NCBI GenBank assembly: GCA_016933675.1 | Contig: JAFGAM010000096.1 | Span: 1 to 51,293 of the forward strand | Direction: 5' to 3' | Length of the DNA: 51,293 nucleotides | Source: Candidatus Anaeroferrophillacea bacterium | GTDB taxonomy: Bacteria > Desulfobacterota > Anaeroferrophillalia > Anaeroferrophillales > Anaeroferrophillaceae | Shown here: positions 8,856-16,932 of the stretch, in pieces | Position numbering within the stretch: the first letter of the stretch is position 1 | How the letters are laid out: each line of letters begins with the position of its first letter | Notes under the pieces: model-generated | Told to the model about the DNA's origin: nothing | Database searches by the model: none | The model's input: only the letters and a program-made list of their open reading frames with translations | Position numbers and translations under genes: made by a program

Positions 8856-8882
8856 TTTTTACTAAAAACATAGTTCAGTGAA
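8856..8882. promoter_or_regulatory. Candidate operators over the XRE promoter
   Basis: Two odd-length perfect palindromes flank the -10 box: TTTTTACTAAAAA (8856-8868) and TTCAGTGAA (8874-8882), with centres 16 bases apart. One lies in the spacer and the other over the -10 and start region, positions where a bound repressor blocks RNA polymerase. The link to the XRE protein is inference. Confidence 0.4.
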
Positions 8883-8895
8883 AATAAAATGTCAA
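8867..8895 (-). promoter_or_regulatory. Sigma-70 promoter of the XRE-cupin gene
   Basis: Read on the minus strand, TTGACA (8890-8895), a 17-base spacer and TATGTT (8867-8872) form a near-consensus promoter in an AT-rich patch. The start codon lies about 30 bases further on. It is the best-matching housekeeping promoter seen in the window. Confidence 0.75.
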
Positions 8896-9319
8896 ACCTT
8901 TTCGCTCTCCTGCCCTACCCGGTGGCACCCGCCGAAAATCATGGTGGTCATAAAGGTGCAACCTTGTTCGCTAACAACGGCGGCCGCACCCCGAAACCCG
9001 GTCACAATCCCCGCAAACGCGGCCTTCACATGAAAAAAAACTTGAAAAAAACACTTATTTATGCAATACGGGCCGGGACAAAGAAGGGCTGTATACGGCC
9101 CCCGAGAGCCGCCGCGGCACCAAACCTTGAGGTTAAGTCCCCGGCAACCGCCGGCTTACGAACAATCGTGATGGCACGCTAACGGCTCCGGATTCGCGGC
9201 GCGCAGAGCTTGTGGAGCGCGGCGTCACCGTTCACCGCCGTGAGTCACCTTACGGCGCCGCGAAACGATAGCGTGATTACGAAGCCATCAACCTTTACCT
9301 GCGATCAGGAGTTTTGCCC
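8896..9319. other. Intergenic stretch without a gene
   Basis: About 420 bases lie between the XRE promoter and the first lipoprotein. The only plus-strand frame of any length (from 8889) starts inside the promoter, lacks a ribosome binding site and has no recognisable fold. There is an A-rich stretch around 9031-9052. CAGGAG at 9306-9311 is the ribosome binding site of the next gene. No clear promoter or RNA gene was found. Confidence 0.5.
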
Positions 9320-10642
9320 ATGAAATACTGCCGCACCCTGACCTTGCTGCTCATCCTCGCCGTTTCCCTGGCCGGCTGCCGCTGGCATGTACCCTTTTTC
9401 GGCGACAAGAAGGTCGAGCAGGACGAACCGGTGATTCAGGATACCGCCAACCGCTACGAGGAACCCCAGTACAGCGGTCCCGCCGGCTACCAGGGAGCCC
9501 CTGCGGGAACATCGGAGGCGTGGAACAGAGCCGCGCCCGCCAGCGCCCCCTACTACGCCCAGCCGGCCCCGGCACCCTACGATGCCTATAACTACGGCTA
9601 CGGCAATGCGGCGACGCCCTCCGGAACCCCGGCAGCCGGGCAGTACCCCGATGCTACCGGCTACGGTGCCGCCCAGCCGTACCAGCAGCCCGCCGCACCG
9701 GGGACGGGGGTGACCCCGGGTTATCCGGCCACCGCCTCCGGGGCGTACGGCAGTGCCTACGATCCCTATGCCCAAAGTCAGACCGGCATGGCCTACGGTG
9801 CCCAGCCACAGGCGTCCGCCTACGGCGCCGCGGCGCCGGCGGCCGTGATGCCGGCGGCCTCTGCTCCGGCTTTTGGTACCGCGCCCCGGAGCGACGGTTT
9901 TTTCTCTTCCCCGGATTTGGGTGGAATCAGCTTCCAGGGCATCAAGCGCAAAGCGATCATGATGATCAGTTATCCCCAGCGCGGGCTGACTACGGTGCCT
10001 ATGGACACCTTCAGCCAGCAGCTTTTGCAGCAGTTGGGCGCCTCGCCGGCCCTGGCCCTTTTGCCCCAGGAAGCGGTCAGCAGCTATGCCGCGACGCACC
10101 AATTGTTCATGGATGCCGCCGGTACCGGCGCCGCCCTGGCACGGCTGGGACGTGAGTTGGGAGCCCATACGGTGATTCTCGAAAAGGTGTCCTACCTGTC
10201 ACCGCCGACCATGGGCGGCGGTGAAGGCACCTACCAGTTCGAGATCACCGTCTACGATGTTTCCTCGGGCTACCCGCTCAAATCTTACACCCTCCAGGGG
10301 AACAGCTACGGAACAACCCCGACCCTCGACCAGGTGGCCGCTGACCTGACCCGCAACGTCGCCTTCATCGACTGGTACGCCCGCATCGTCAAGGTGGATA
10401 AGGGAAGACTGTTCATCAACGCCGGCCGCCAGAGCGGACTCCAGGCCGGCCAGAAGCTCCGGATATATGACAGCGGCGCCGACGTTGTCGACCCGACCAC
10501 CAAGATATCCCTCGGTAAAGCTCAGGGGGCTTTGAAGGGCATCGTCAAGATCAGCGACTTCTTCGGTCTCGACGGCGCCATCTGTGAGGCGGTCTCCGGT
10601 TCAGGCTTCGCCGTCGCCGACATGGCCAAGAGCGTCGAGTAA
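9320..10642 (+). CDS. Outer-surface lipoprotein with FlgT-C-like domain (paralogue 1)
   Basis: A 440-residue predicted lipoprotein. The signal LLLILAVSLAGC ends in a lipobox with Cys20. Residues 50-190 are a low-complexity Tyr/Ala/Gly/Pro/Gln region (repeated SAYG, AQP and YGA elements), probably a flexible linker. The folded part (205-440) includes LGRELGAHTVILEKVSYL and ends with WYARIVKVDKGRLFINAGRQ, GLQAGQKLRIYDSG and FFGLDGAI, resembling the C-terminal domain of the flagellar assembly protein FlgT. ATG 9320 follows CAGGAG by eight bases. It is separated from a related lipoprotein by a terminator. A flagellar-envelope role is possible but unproven; nearest flagellar genes are 32 kb away. 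Confidence 0.8.
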   Translation: MKYCRTLTLLLILAVSLAGCRWHVPFFGDKKVEQDEPVIQDTANRYEEPQYSGPAGYQGAPAGTSEAWNRAAPASAPYYAQPAPAPYDAYNYGYGNAATPSGTPAAGQYPDATGYGAAQPYQQPAAPGTGVTPGYPATASGAYGSAYDPYAQSQTGMAYGAQPQASAYGAAAPAAVMPAASAPAFGTAPRSDGFFSSPDLGGISFQGIKRKAIMMISYPQRGLTTVPMDTFSQQLLQQLGASPALALLPQEAVSSYAATHQLFMDAAGTGAALARLGRELGAHTVILEKVSYLSPPTMGGGEGTYQFEITVYDVSSGYPLKSYTLQGNSYGTTPTLDQVAADLTRNVAFIDWYARIVKVDKGRLFINAGRQSGLQAGQKLRIYDSGADVVDPTTKISLGKAQGALKGIVKISDFFGLDGAICEAVSGSGFAVADMAKSVE

Positions 10643-10728
10643 TATTCCGGCGGCTGCCGCCCGTGCCGCCCTGGGCGTTACTACCGGCAAGCGGCAATTT
10701 TAAGGATCGCCGGTAAACGGCCCCGATC

Positions 10729-10760
10729 CGGCGGCGCACAATGCGTGCGCCGCCGTTTTT
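10729..10760 (+). terminator. Rho-independent terminator between the two lipoproteins
   Basis: CGGCGGCGCAC (10729-10739) pairs perfectly with GTGCGCCGCCG (10745-10755) over a five-base loop and is followed directly by T5 (10756-10760). It ends the first lipoprotein transcript, so the second gene needs its own promoter in 10761-10857 or read-through. Confidence 0.85.
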
Positions 10761-10857
10761 CCCTGTACGAAATCGTCCGGCAACCGCGGTTGCCGGCACA
10801 TCCGGTGGATTCCCCCCCCGGCAAGCAAGGCCTAAGAAAACTGGAAATGGACCAAAC

Positions 10858-12084
10858 ATGCTGATCCGCCGCACCATGCTGCTGATCGTCGGTTGCCTGT
10901 TTTTGGCTGCCGGCGGCCTTTCCGGTTGCATGAAGATCCCCTTTCTGCCGCGGCGCAATATCGATACCTTCCATGCCGACATTCCCATCTCCGCCGAAAC
11001 CATGGAGGTGAACCGGGTAATCTACGTCCGGGTAATCAACCCCGGGGCAGGATCCGACGAGGATCAGCCACCCACCCGCTGGATACCACTGGATGAATTC
11101 CGCCGCGGCAGTTACCAGCTGCCCGCCGCTGATAGCGCCGCGACGACCGCCGCAGCAGATCAACCCGCCGGCGCGACAACCGCGGCACCCGCAGACGCCG
11201 TGGCCGCCATCCCGGAACCGGCGGTCGGCGCTCTCCAAGCAATCGGCGGACCGAGCGAGGAAACCCTGGCGGAAGCCGCCACCGAAGCCGGTCCGCCACC
11301 CCCGCTACGCCGCCGTGCGGCTGTGCTGCCGGGCAGTGTTACGACACATTATCCGGCCATGGTCAGCCAACTGACGATGGAAATGGAAGACGCATTGCCG
11401 TTACAAATCGCGCCGCCGGGACTCATCCCCGCCGGCATCGACGCCTGGCAGCGCAACGGTATTGCGGAGCAGCGGGAGGCCGTCCGTACCTGGCTGGCGG
11501 CTCTCGGCGGCCCCCCGCCGGTGCAGTTCGTCATCCTGTTCAGTGTCGAACAGCAGCAGTGGGATCGCCGTTTCCGGGTCGTTCTGCTCGACGCCCAGAC
11601 CACCCGTGCGGCGGCATCGTTTACCTGCCGCTTTTCTCCGGCGAACGCCGGACAGCGGCTCCGGCTGCTGCCGGCGGCACCGATACCCCTCATCACCCTG
11701 CTGGAACAGTCGCCCTGGTGGTGCCGGGTGTATTGCGCCGACGGCCGCCTGCACCTGGGTGCCGGTCGGCGCAGCGGCCTGACCCGCGGCCGGCGGCTCG
11801 AGCTGCGTCCCGCCGGCGGTCACATTACCGATCCCGACCATAGCGGTGAGGTACTAGGCTATGCCTTCGGCGCGCCGTTCGCCGAGGTTGTGGTCGGTGA
11901 CTGGTTTGGCGCCGACGGTGCCATCGGCACCGTGCTGCCGCCGGGGACGAAACTCCCGGCCGCCGGTGCCTATGCCGTGTTGCCGGTGCCCGCCGCGCCA
12001 ACCGGCAGCGATTCCGGCTCGCACTCCGCGGCGCCGATGTTACCCACAGCGCCGGTGCCCGCCGACCGGGCGGGAAACCGATGA
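10858..12084 (+). CDS. Outer-surface lipoprotein with FlgT-C-like domain (paralogue 2)
   Basis: A 408-residue predicted lipoprotein: [20 protein letters not shown], then LSGC with lipidated Cys24. An Ala/Pro/Thr-rich segment covers about 85-150. The C-terminal part holds [30 protein letters not shown] and [17 protein letters not shown]. These line up with FINAGRQSGL, AGQKLRIYDSG and DFFGLDGAI of the preceding lipoprotein, so the two appear to be tandem paralogues. The ATG at 10858 was chosen because it starts the signal peptide; upstream in-frame residues are not signal-like. There is no strong Shine-Dalgarno (only GGAAATGGA). The role is unknown; it probably acts at the cell envelope. Confidence 0.75.
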   Translation: MLIRRTMLLIVGCLFLAAGGLSGCMKIPFLPRRNIDTFHADIPISAETMEVNRVIYVRVINPGAGSDEDQPPTRWIPLDEFRRGSYQLPAADSAATTAAADQPAGATTAAPADAVAAIPEPAVGALQAIGGPSEETLAEAATEAGPPPPLRRRAAVLPGSVTTHYPAMVSQLTMEMEDALPLQIAPPGLIPAGIDAWQRNGIAEQREAVRTWLAALGGPPPVQFVILFSVEQQQWDRRFRVVLLDAQTTRAAASFTCRFSPANAGQRLRLLPAAPIPLITLLEQSPWWCRVYCADGRLHLGAGRRSGLTRGRRLELRPAGGHITDPDHSGEVLGYAFGAPFAEVVVGDWFGADGAIGTVLPPGTKLPAAGAYAVLPVPAAPTGSDSGSHSAAPMLPTAPVPADRAGNR

Positions 12085-12301
12085 ACCTTGGGATGCCCGG
12101 CAGCCCCCGGATGACTGCCGGATTGCCACCGCCGGCGAAACCACCGGATCAGCGCCGGATTCGTCGCACCGCACTGCCGTGGCGGAGGATCCCCATAGCC
12201 ATCGACGCGGATTGGCACCGACCAGGGTTTCAACGCCACATCGTCGCTGGCGATGCAGCGAACCCGGCCCGATCGTGACCCTAGACATGAGGAGAACGGA
12301 T

Positions 12302-13963
12302 ATGCGCTCCGACCAGATGAAAAGTGGATTTGAACGGGCCCCGCACCGTTCGCTGTTCAAGGCCATGGGCTACACCGACGAAGAACTCGACCGGCCGATC
12401 ATCGGCGTGGTAAACGCCGCCAACGAGGTAATTCCCGGCCACATCCACCTGCACCGGGTGGCTGCGGCGGTGAAGGCCGGCATCCGCATGGCCGGCGGCA
12501 CGCCGATGGAGTTTCCCGTTATCGGTGTCTGCGACGGGATCGCCATGGGGCACCGGGGGATGAAATATTCGCTGGGTTCCCGTGAACTCATCGCCGACTC
12601 GGTGGAGCTGATGGCCACCGCCTACCCCTTCGACGGGCTGGTGCTGATCCCCAACTGCGACAAGATCGTTCCCGGCATGATGATGGCCGCCGCCCGTCTT
12701 GATCTCCCCGCCCTGGTCATCAGTGGCGGCGCCATGCTCGCCGGGACCTGGAAGCAGCAGACGGTGGACCTGATTACCGTCTTCGAGGGTATGGGCAAAT
12801 TCAAGGTCGGCGAGCTGAGCGAAGCGGAGCTGAAAGAGCTGGAAGAGTGCGCCTGCCCCGGTGTCGGCTCGTGCAGCGGCATGTTCACCGCCAACTCGAT
12901 GAACTGCCTGAGCGAGGCCCTGGGCATCGCCCTGCCGGGCAACGGCACCATCCCCGCGGTTGACGCCGGACGCATCCGCCTGGCCAAGGCATCGGGGATG
13001 CAGATCATGGAGCTCGTGAAGCGCGCCATTACCTTCCGGCAGATTCTTTCCGCCGACGCCTTCGCCAATGCCGTCACGGTGGACATGGCCTTCGGCGGCT
13101 CCACCAACACCTCCCTGCATTTACCGGCCATCGCCCACGAGGCTGGCGTCGAACTACCGCTTACCGGCTTCAACGCCGTCAGCGACCGCACCCCGCACAT
13201 CTGCAATATGTCCCCCGGCGGTCCGCATCACATCGAGGATCTGCACCGCGCCGGCGGGATCCCGGCGATTATGAAGCAGCTGGCCGATGCCGGTCTGCTG
13301 GCCACCGCCGGCATCACCGTCACCGGCAAGTCGGTCGGTGAAAACCTGGCCGCGGCCCGGGTGCTTGACGCCGAGGTCATCCGGCCGCTGGACAAACCTT
13401 ACCACGCTACCGGCGGACTCGCGGTACTCACCGGCAATTTGGCACCGGACGGATCGGTGGTCAAACAGTCGGCGGTGGCCTCGGAAATGCTCAGACATTC
13501 CGGACCGGCACGGGTGTTCGATTCCGAAGAGGAGGCCTTCGAGGCGATCATCAACCGCCGCATCCGTCCCGGCGACGTGGTGGTCATCCGTTATGAAGGA
13601 CCGAAAGGAGGTCCGGGAATGCGCGAGATGCTCTCGCCCACCTCGGCCATCGCCGGTGTCGGCCTCGATCGCGAGGTGGCACTGCTGACCGACGGCCGCT
13701 TCTCCGGCGGCACCCGCGGCGCCGCCATCGGCCACATCTCGCCGGAAGCCGCCGACGGCGGCCTGATGGCACTGGTGGAGGAGGGCGACACCATCGAGAT
13801 CGACATCCCCGGCCGGTCGCTCAATCTGGCGGTGGACAAGGCCGAACTGTCCGCCCGTCGTGGCCGCTGGCAAGCACCGCCAGCGAAGATCACCACCGGC
13901 TACATGGCGCGCTATGCCGCCCAGGTCGGCTCCGCCAGTAGCGGAGCGATATTTCGCCAATAG
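12302..13963 (+). CDS. ilvD: Dihydroxy-acid dehydratase
   Basis: This dehydratase makes 2-oxoisovalerate and 2-oxo-3-methylvalerate in valine/isoleucine synthesis. The 553 residues show CDGIAMGH (77-84), NCDK with Cys119, [17 protein letters not shown] with Cys191 and a C-terminal DGRFSGG/GHISPEA. The N-terminal position that is Cys in [2Fe-2S] enzymes reads [10 protein letters not shown] here, so only two cluster cysteines are obvious. That fits the oxygen-labile [4Fe-4S]-type branch (inference). ATG 12302 follows GAGGAG; the ATG 15 bases upstream overlaps that site and is less likely. The gene stands alone with no other ilv/leu genes nearby. Its product could be a substrate of the upstream 2-oxoacid oxidoreductase. 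Confidence 0.95.
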   Translation: MRSDQMKSGFERAPHRSLFKAMGYTDEELDRPIIGVVNAANEVIPGHIHLHRVAAAVKAGIRMAGGTPMEFPVIGVCDGIAMGHRGMKYSLGSRELIADSVELMATAYPFDGLVLIPNCDKIVPGMMMAAARLDLPALVISGGAMLAGTWKQQTVDLITVFEGMGKFKVGELSEAELKELEECACPGVGSCSGMFTANSMNCLSEALGIALPGNGTIPAVDAGRIRLAKASGMQIMELVKRAITFRQILSADAFANAVTVDMAFGGSTNTSLHLPAIAHEAGVELPLTGFNAVSDRTPHICNMSPGGPHHIEDLHRAGGIPAIMKQLADAGLLATAGITVTGKSVGENLAAARVLDAEVIRPLDKPYHATGGLAVLTGNLAPDGSVVKQSAVASEMLRHSGPARVFDSEEEAFEAIINRRIRPGDVVVIRYEGPKGGPGMREMLSPTSAIAGVGLDREVALLTDGRFSGGTRGAAIGHISPEAADGGLMALVEEGDTIEIDIPGRSLNLAVDKAELSARRGRWQAPPAKITTGYMARYAAQVGSASSGAIFRQ

Positions 13964-14333
13964 GGTGGAAGATGGCCCGGTGGTTCCGGATTTATTCGTT
14001 GCGCGGCACCTCGGGGTCATTCGACGTGCTGCGATATACGCCTCGCTGACCGGGTGTGCGCGCCACGAGTTCGAAGCCGTGGTTGTCTATGGTTGACTTC
14101 CAAGGCCATATTTCTGTCTTCATGCTCCCGGGTCCAGGCTCCTGGCTGCGGAATTTTACCAGCGATTTATCGCTCGGTGCCTGATCTGCGGAGCTATATA
14201 CTTTTACATATAAATGAGATTTGCCAAGATCAGCGCATAGTTGTCTGCTTATGAATCGCTGCCGCGGGTAGCGTTGAGCGATGAATTCCGGCTCCTGCAT
14301 ACTGTCTTTTAGCTCCTGACTACCGGCGAAACC
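13964..14333. other. Gene-free, AT-richer gap
   Basis: The 370 bases are visibly less GC-rich than the flanks. A minus-strand frame runs through it but reads as unrecognisable sequence and overlaps the next gene. It may be decayed coding DNA. No RNA gene, repeat or promoter was recognised. Confidence 0.4.
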
Positions 14334-15212
14334 ATGCGCACCTACCTCGACTGTTATCCCTGCTTCCTGCGCCAGACGCTGGTCACCGGCCGCCTGGCAA
14401 CGGCTGACGAGGCACTGCTGCACCGCATCATGGGGAAGGTGATGGCCACCCTGCCGGATCTGCCGCTGTCGGCTTCACCACCCGAGCTGGCGCAGACGGT
14501 CTACGGCATCATCACCGCAGAGACCGGGGTCGAGGATCCGTACCGGGAGCTGAAGCAACGCGCCAACACCGATGCCCTGCACCTCCTGCCGGAACTGGAA
14601 CGACTGCTCGCGGTCGCGGACGATCCGCTGGATCTGGCCCTGCGAATCGCCGCCGCCGGCAACCTGATGGATTTCGGCGTCCAGCATGACGGCTTCACGC
14701 CGCCAGAACGGATCACCGACCGGATTCCGGAAACATTTTACCGCGACCACCGCACCCGATTCGCCCCCCGGTTGTCCCATGCCCGGACCCTGGTCTACGT
14801 CGGCGACAACGCCGGCGAGATCGTCGCCGACCTGGCACTGATCCGCGTCCTGAAGAGGCTCAACCCCGCCCTGGATGTCACCTTCGTCGTCCGCGACGGT
14901 CCGATCATCAACGATGTCACCATGGATGACGCGCACCAGGTGGGAATGGATTCTGCGGCCCGCGTCCTCGCCGGCGGCGCCCGCGCCCCGGCACTGTTGC
15001 CCGACCTGATGGCGCCGGCGGTTCAGCAGGCCATCGCCAACGCCGACCTCGTCATCGCCAAGGGCCAGGGAAACTACGAGTCCCTGAGTCAGGTTCCCTG
15101 GCCGCTGTATTTCCTGCTGCACGCCAAGTGTCCCATTGTCGCCCGGCACCTGGAGGTGCCGGTGGGTGCGGGTATTTTCGCTTATCATCCCGGGGAGGTA
15201 GATTATGACTGA
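14334..15212 (+). CDS. DUF89/ARMT1-like metal-dependent protein
   Basis: A 292-residue member of the DUF89 (damage-control phosphatase) family. An N-terminal CYPC pair (Cys7, Cys10) is typical of the prokaryotic subfamily. GNLMDFGV (109-116), the metal-binding GDNAGEIVAD (157-166) and KGQGNYESL (243-251) are the family hallmarks. Relatives remove harmful or surplus phosphometabolites in the cytoplasm; the substrate here is unknown. The last eight bases overlap the start of the HIT gene, and that gene overlaps the methyltransferase, so the three form a tight operon. Confidence 0.85.
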   Translation: MRTYLDCYPCFLRQTLVTGRLATADEALLHRIMGKVMATLPDLPLSASPPELAQTVYGIITAETGVEDPYRELKQRANTDALHLLPELERLLAVADDPLDLALRIAAAGNLMDFGVQHDGFTPPERITDRIPETFYRDHRTRFAPRLSHARTLVYVGDNAGEIVADLALIRVLKRLNPALDVTFVVRDGPIINDVTMDDAHQVGMDSAARVLAGGARAPALLPDLMAPAVQQAIANADLVIAKGQGNYESLSQVPWPLYFLLHAKCPIVARHLEVPVGAGIFAYHPGEVDYD

Positions 15213-15540
15213 CTGTCTTTTCTGCAAGATCGCCGCCCATGAAATTCCGGCGGAGATTGTCTTCGAAAACGACCGCGTTCTCGCCTTCAAGGATATCAAC
15301 CCCAAGGCTCCGGTACATCTGCTCATCGTCCCGAAAAAACACTACGCCACCCTCAACGACATCCCCGACGACGAGATGGAGATCATCGCCGAGATCCACC
15401 GGGTCGTGAAGCATCTGGCCCGAGAGTTCGGCGTCGCCGACCGCGGCTACCGCACCCTGGTGAACACCAATGCCGAGGGCGGTCAGGTAATATTCCACGT
15501 GCACTACCACCTCATCGGCGGCCGGCAGCTGCGGGCCTGA
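15205..15540 (+). CDS. hinT: HIT-family nucleotide hydrolase (HinT-like)
   Basis: A 111-residue histidine-triad protein, probably an adenosine 5'-phosphoramidase acting on AMP conjugates. DCLFCKI gives the Cys4/Cys7 metal pair. INPKAPVHLLIVPKKH is the family core, and the triad HVHYH (His98, His100, His102) is intact. The length is normal. GGGGAGG precedes the ATG inside the DUF89 gene. Its TGA overlaps the next ATG by one base. Confidence 0.93.
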   Translation: MTDCLFCKIAAHEIPAEIVFENDRVLAFKDINPKAPVHLLIVPKKHYATLNDIPDDEMEIIAEIHRVVKHLAREFGVADRGYRTLVNTNAEGGQVIFHVHYHLIGGRQLRA

Positions 15541-16643
15541 TGGTCACACTGAACCGCACCAACGCCTTTTACGAGGCCGAAGACCCGAGCCTGTTGTGGG
15601 AACTCACCATCTGCCAGAGCATCGGCATGGGCACCGGCGGCTACGCTTCCGCCCTGCGGGAGCCGGCGCCCTACGGCACCATCGTCGGCCGTCGGCTGCG
15701 GAACCTGGGCCTGCCGGCGGCACCAGTCCACGTGGTGGAAATCGGTGGCGGCTGGGGCACCCTGATGCGGGGCCTGCTGCGGGAACTCGAACCCTGTCGA
15801 CTTACCATGGTCGATATCTCCGCCGCCCTGCTGGCGCGGCAGTGTGAGGCACTCGGCACCGGGGCGGGAACCTTTGTCCAGGCCGATGCCCGCGAGTTTC
15901 TCGCCGGACTGACGGACCCGGCGGATCTCGTTATCGCCAACGAGATTATCGGCGACCTGCCGACGGTGACCGACATTCCACGGGCACAGCTCGCGCCGCA
16001 CCTGGAACGGGCGGCGCGGAGGATCGATGCCGGCATCGACAGCCTTGCTACGGGTGGTTCCGGCGGCCCCCCGCAGCAACCTGCCGCCTTGTACGCCGGC
16101 GGCGAAACAGCGAACACAAATGCCCGCGGTCCGCTTTCGGCGGGTGACCCCGGCGTATCTCCCGACGACCGGCTGCTGGCCGAAGCCGCCCGGCTGATCA
16201 CCGCCTACGATCTCGATATCACCGGCCTGCCGGAGCAGTTCAACCTCAACCTCGGCGCCCTGCACCTGGTAGAGGCCCTGGCGTCGGCGCCGGTGAGCCG
16301 CGCCTTCATCAGCGAGCACGGCGCCGACACCGAGATCCCCTGGCCTTTCGCCGCGTTACCGCGGCAATACTCCCGGCAGGACAGGAATCCGCGGCGCATC
16401 CCCCTCAAGGATCATGACGAGTACACCATCCGCTTCGACCACCTGGAGGCCGCCGCCCGCCGGCAGGGCTTTACCGTCCGCCGCGAACACATGATGGAGC
16501 TGCTGGACGTGCGCTTCGACGACGAGATCAACTACCTCCTCGGCGGCGGCCGCCCCGCCTCGGAAGACCAGGAGATGCTGCTGGAATTCCTCGATCACGT
16601 GGCCGAGTACCAGGTGCTGTACCTCGAACGCCACCCCGGCTGA
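15540..16643 (+). CDS. Putative class I SAM-dependent methyltransferase
   Basis: A 367-residue protein with motif I VVEIGGGWGTLMRGLL (about 64-79), a downstream acidic strand LTMVDIS and then NEIIGDLP, where a catalytic loop would sit. It matches the general Rossmann methyltransferase pattern, but I do not recognise the subfamily or substrate. Residues 170-200 form a low-complexity Gly/Pro/Ala insert. The ATG at 15540 overlaps the hinT stop. Its place with DUF89 and HIT proteins suggests a metabolite-repair or small-molecule role rather than flagellar work. Confidence 0.65.
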   Translation: MVTLNRTNAFYEAEDPSLLWELTICQSIGMGTGGYASALREPAPYGTIVGRRLRNLGLPAAPVHVVEIGGGWGTLMRGLLRELEPCRLTMVDISAALLARQCEALGTGAGTFVQADAREFLAGLTDPADLVIANEIIGDLPTVTDIPRAQLAPHLERAARRIDAGIDSLATGGSGGPPQQPAALYAGGETANTNARGPLSAGDPGVSPDDRLLAEAARLITAYDLDITGLPEQFNLNLGALHLVEALASAPVSRAFISEHGADTEIPWPFAALPRQYSRQDRNPRRIPLKDHDEYTIRFDHLEAAARRQGFTVRREHMMELLDVRFDDEINYLLGGGRPASEDQEMLLEFLDHVAEYQVLYLERHPG

Positions 16644-16825
16644 TGCACGGCCTCAGGGTATGAAACATATCTCCTTCCGCCGTCGGCCACCCCCTGCGGG
16701 CAGTGAAAGTCCCCGGCGCACAACTCGGGGGGTTCGCTACCCTCACCTTGAGACTATCTTCTAATACCGTACGGTAAAACCAATATGTTACAAGGCCCAC
16801 CCGGTCCCTGGCACAACGCTTACGC

Positions 16826-16855
16826 AAAAAACGGCCCCCCATTTCGGGGGGCCGT
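16826..16855 (-). terminator. Terminator of the propionyl-CoA synthetase gene
   Basis: ACGGCCCCCC (16831-16840) and GGGGGGCCGT (16846-16855) form a 10-bp stem with a five-base loop. On the minus strand it is followed by T6 (plus-strand A run 16826-16831). It is a strong intrinsic terminator about 80 bases after the stop codon. Confidence 0.9.
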
Positions 16856-16932
16856 GGCGTATCTCCGCATCCGGAAAATATTGTGACCGCAGCCGCAGAT
16901 TCCGGCGACTTCGCGGCTTCTCCCGCAAAAAA

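Noticed and set aside
8889..9182. 97-codon plus-strand frame in the gap before the first lipoprotein
   Set aside because: Starts inside the XRE promoter, lacks a ribosome binding site and shows no conserved pattern.
13992..14423. 143-codon minus-strand frame over the gap after ilvD
   Set aside because: Runs into the DUF89 gene on the other strand and matches nothing recognisable; possibly decayed DNA but not supportable as a gene.
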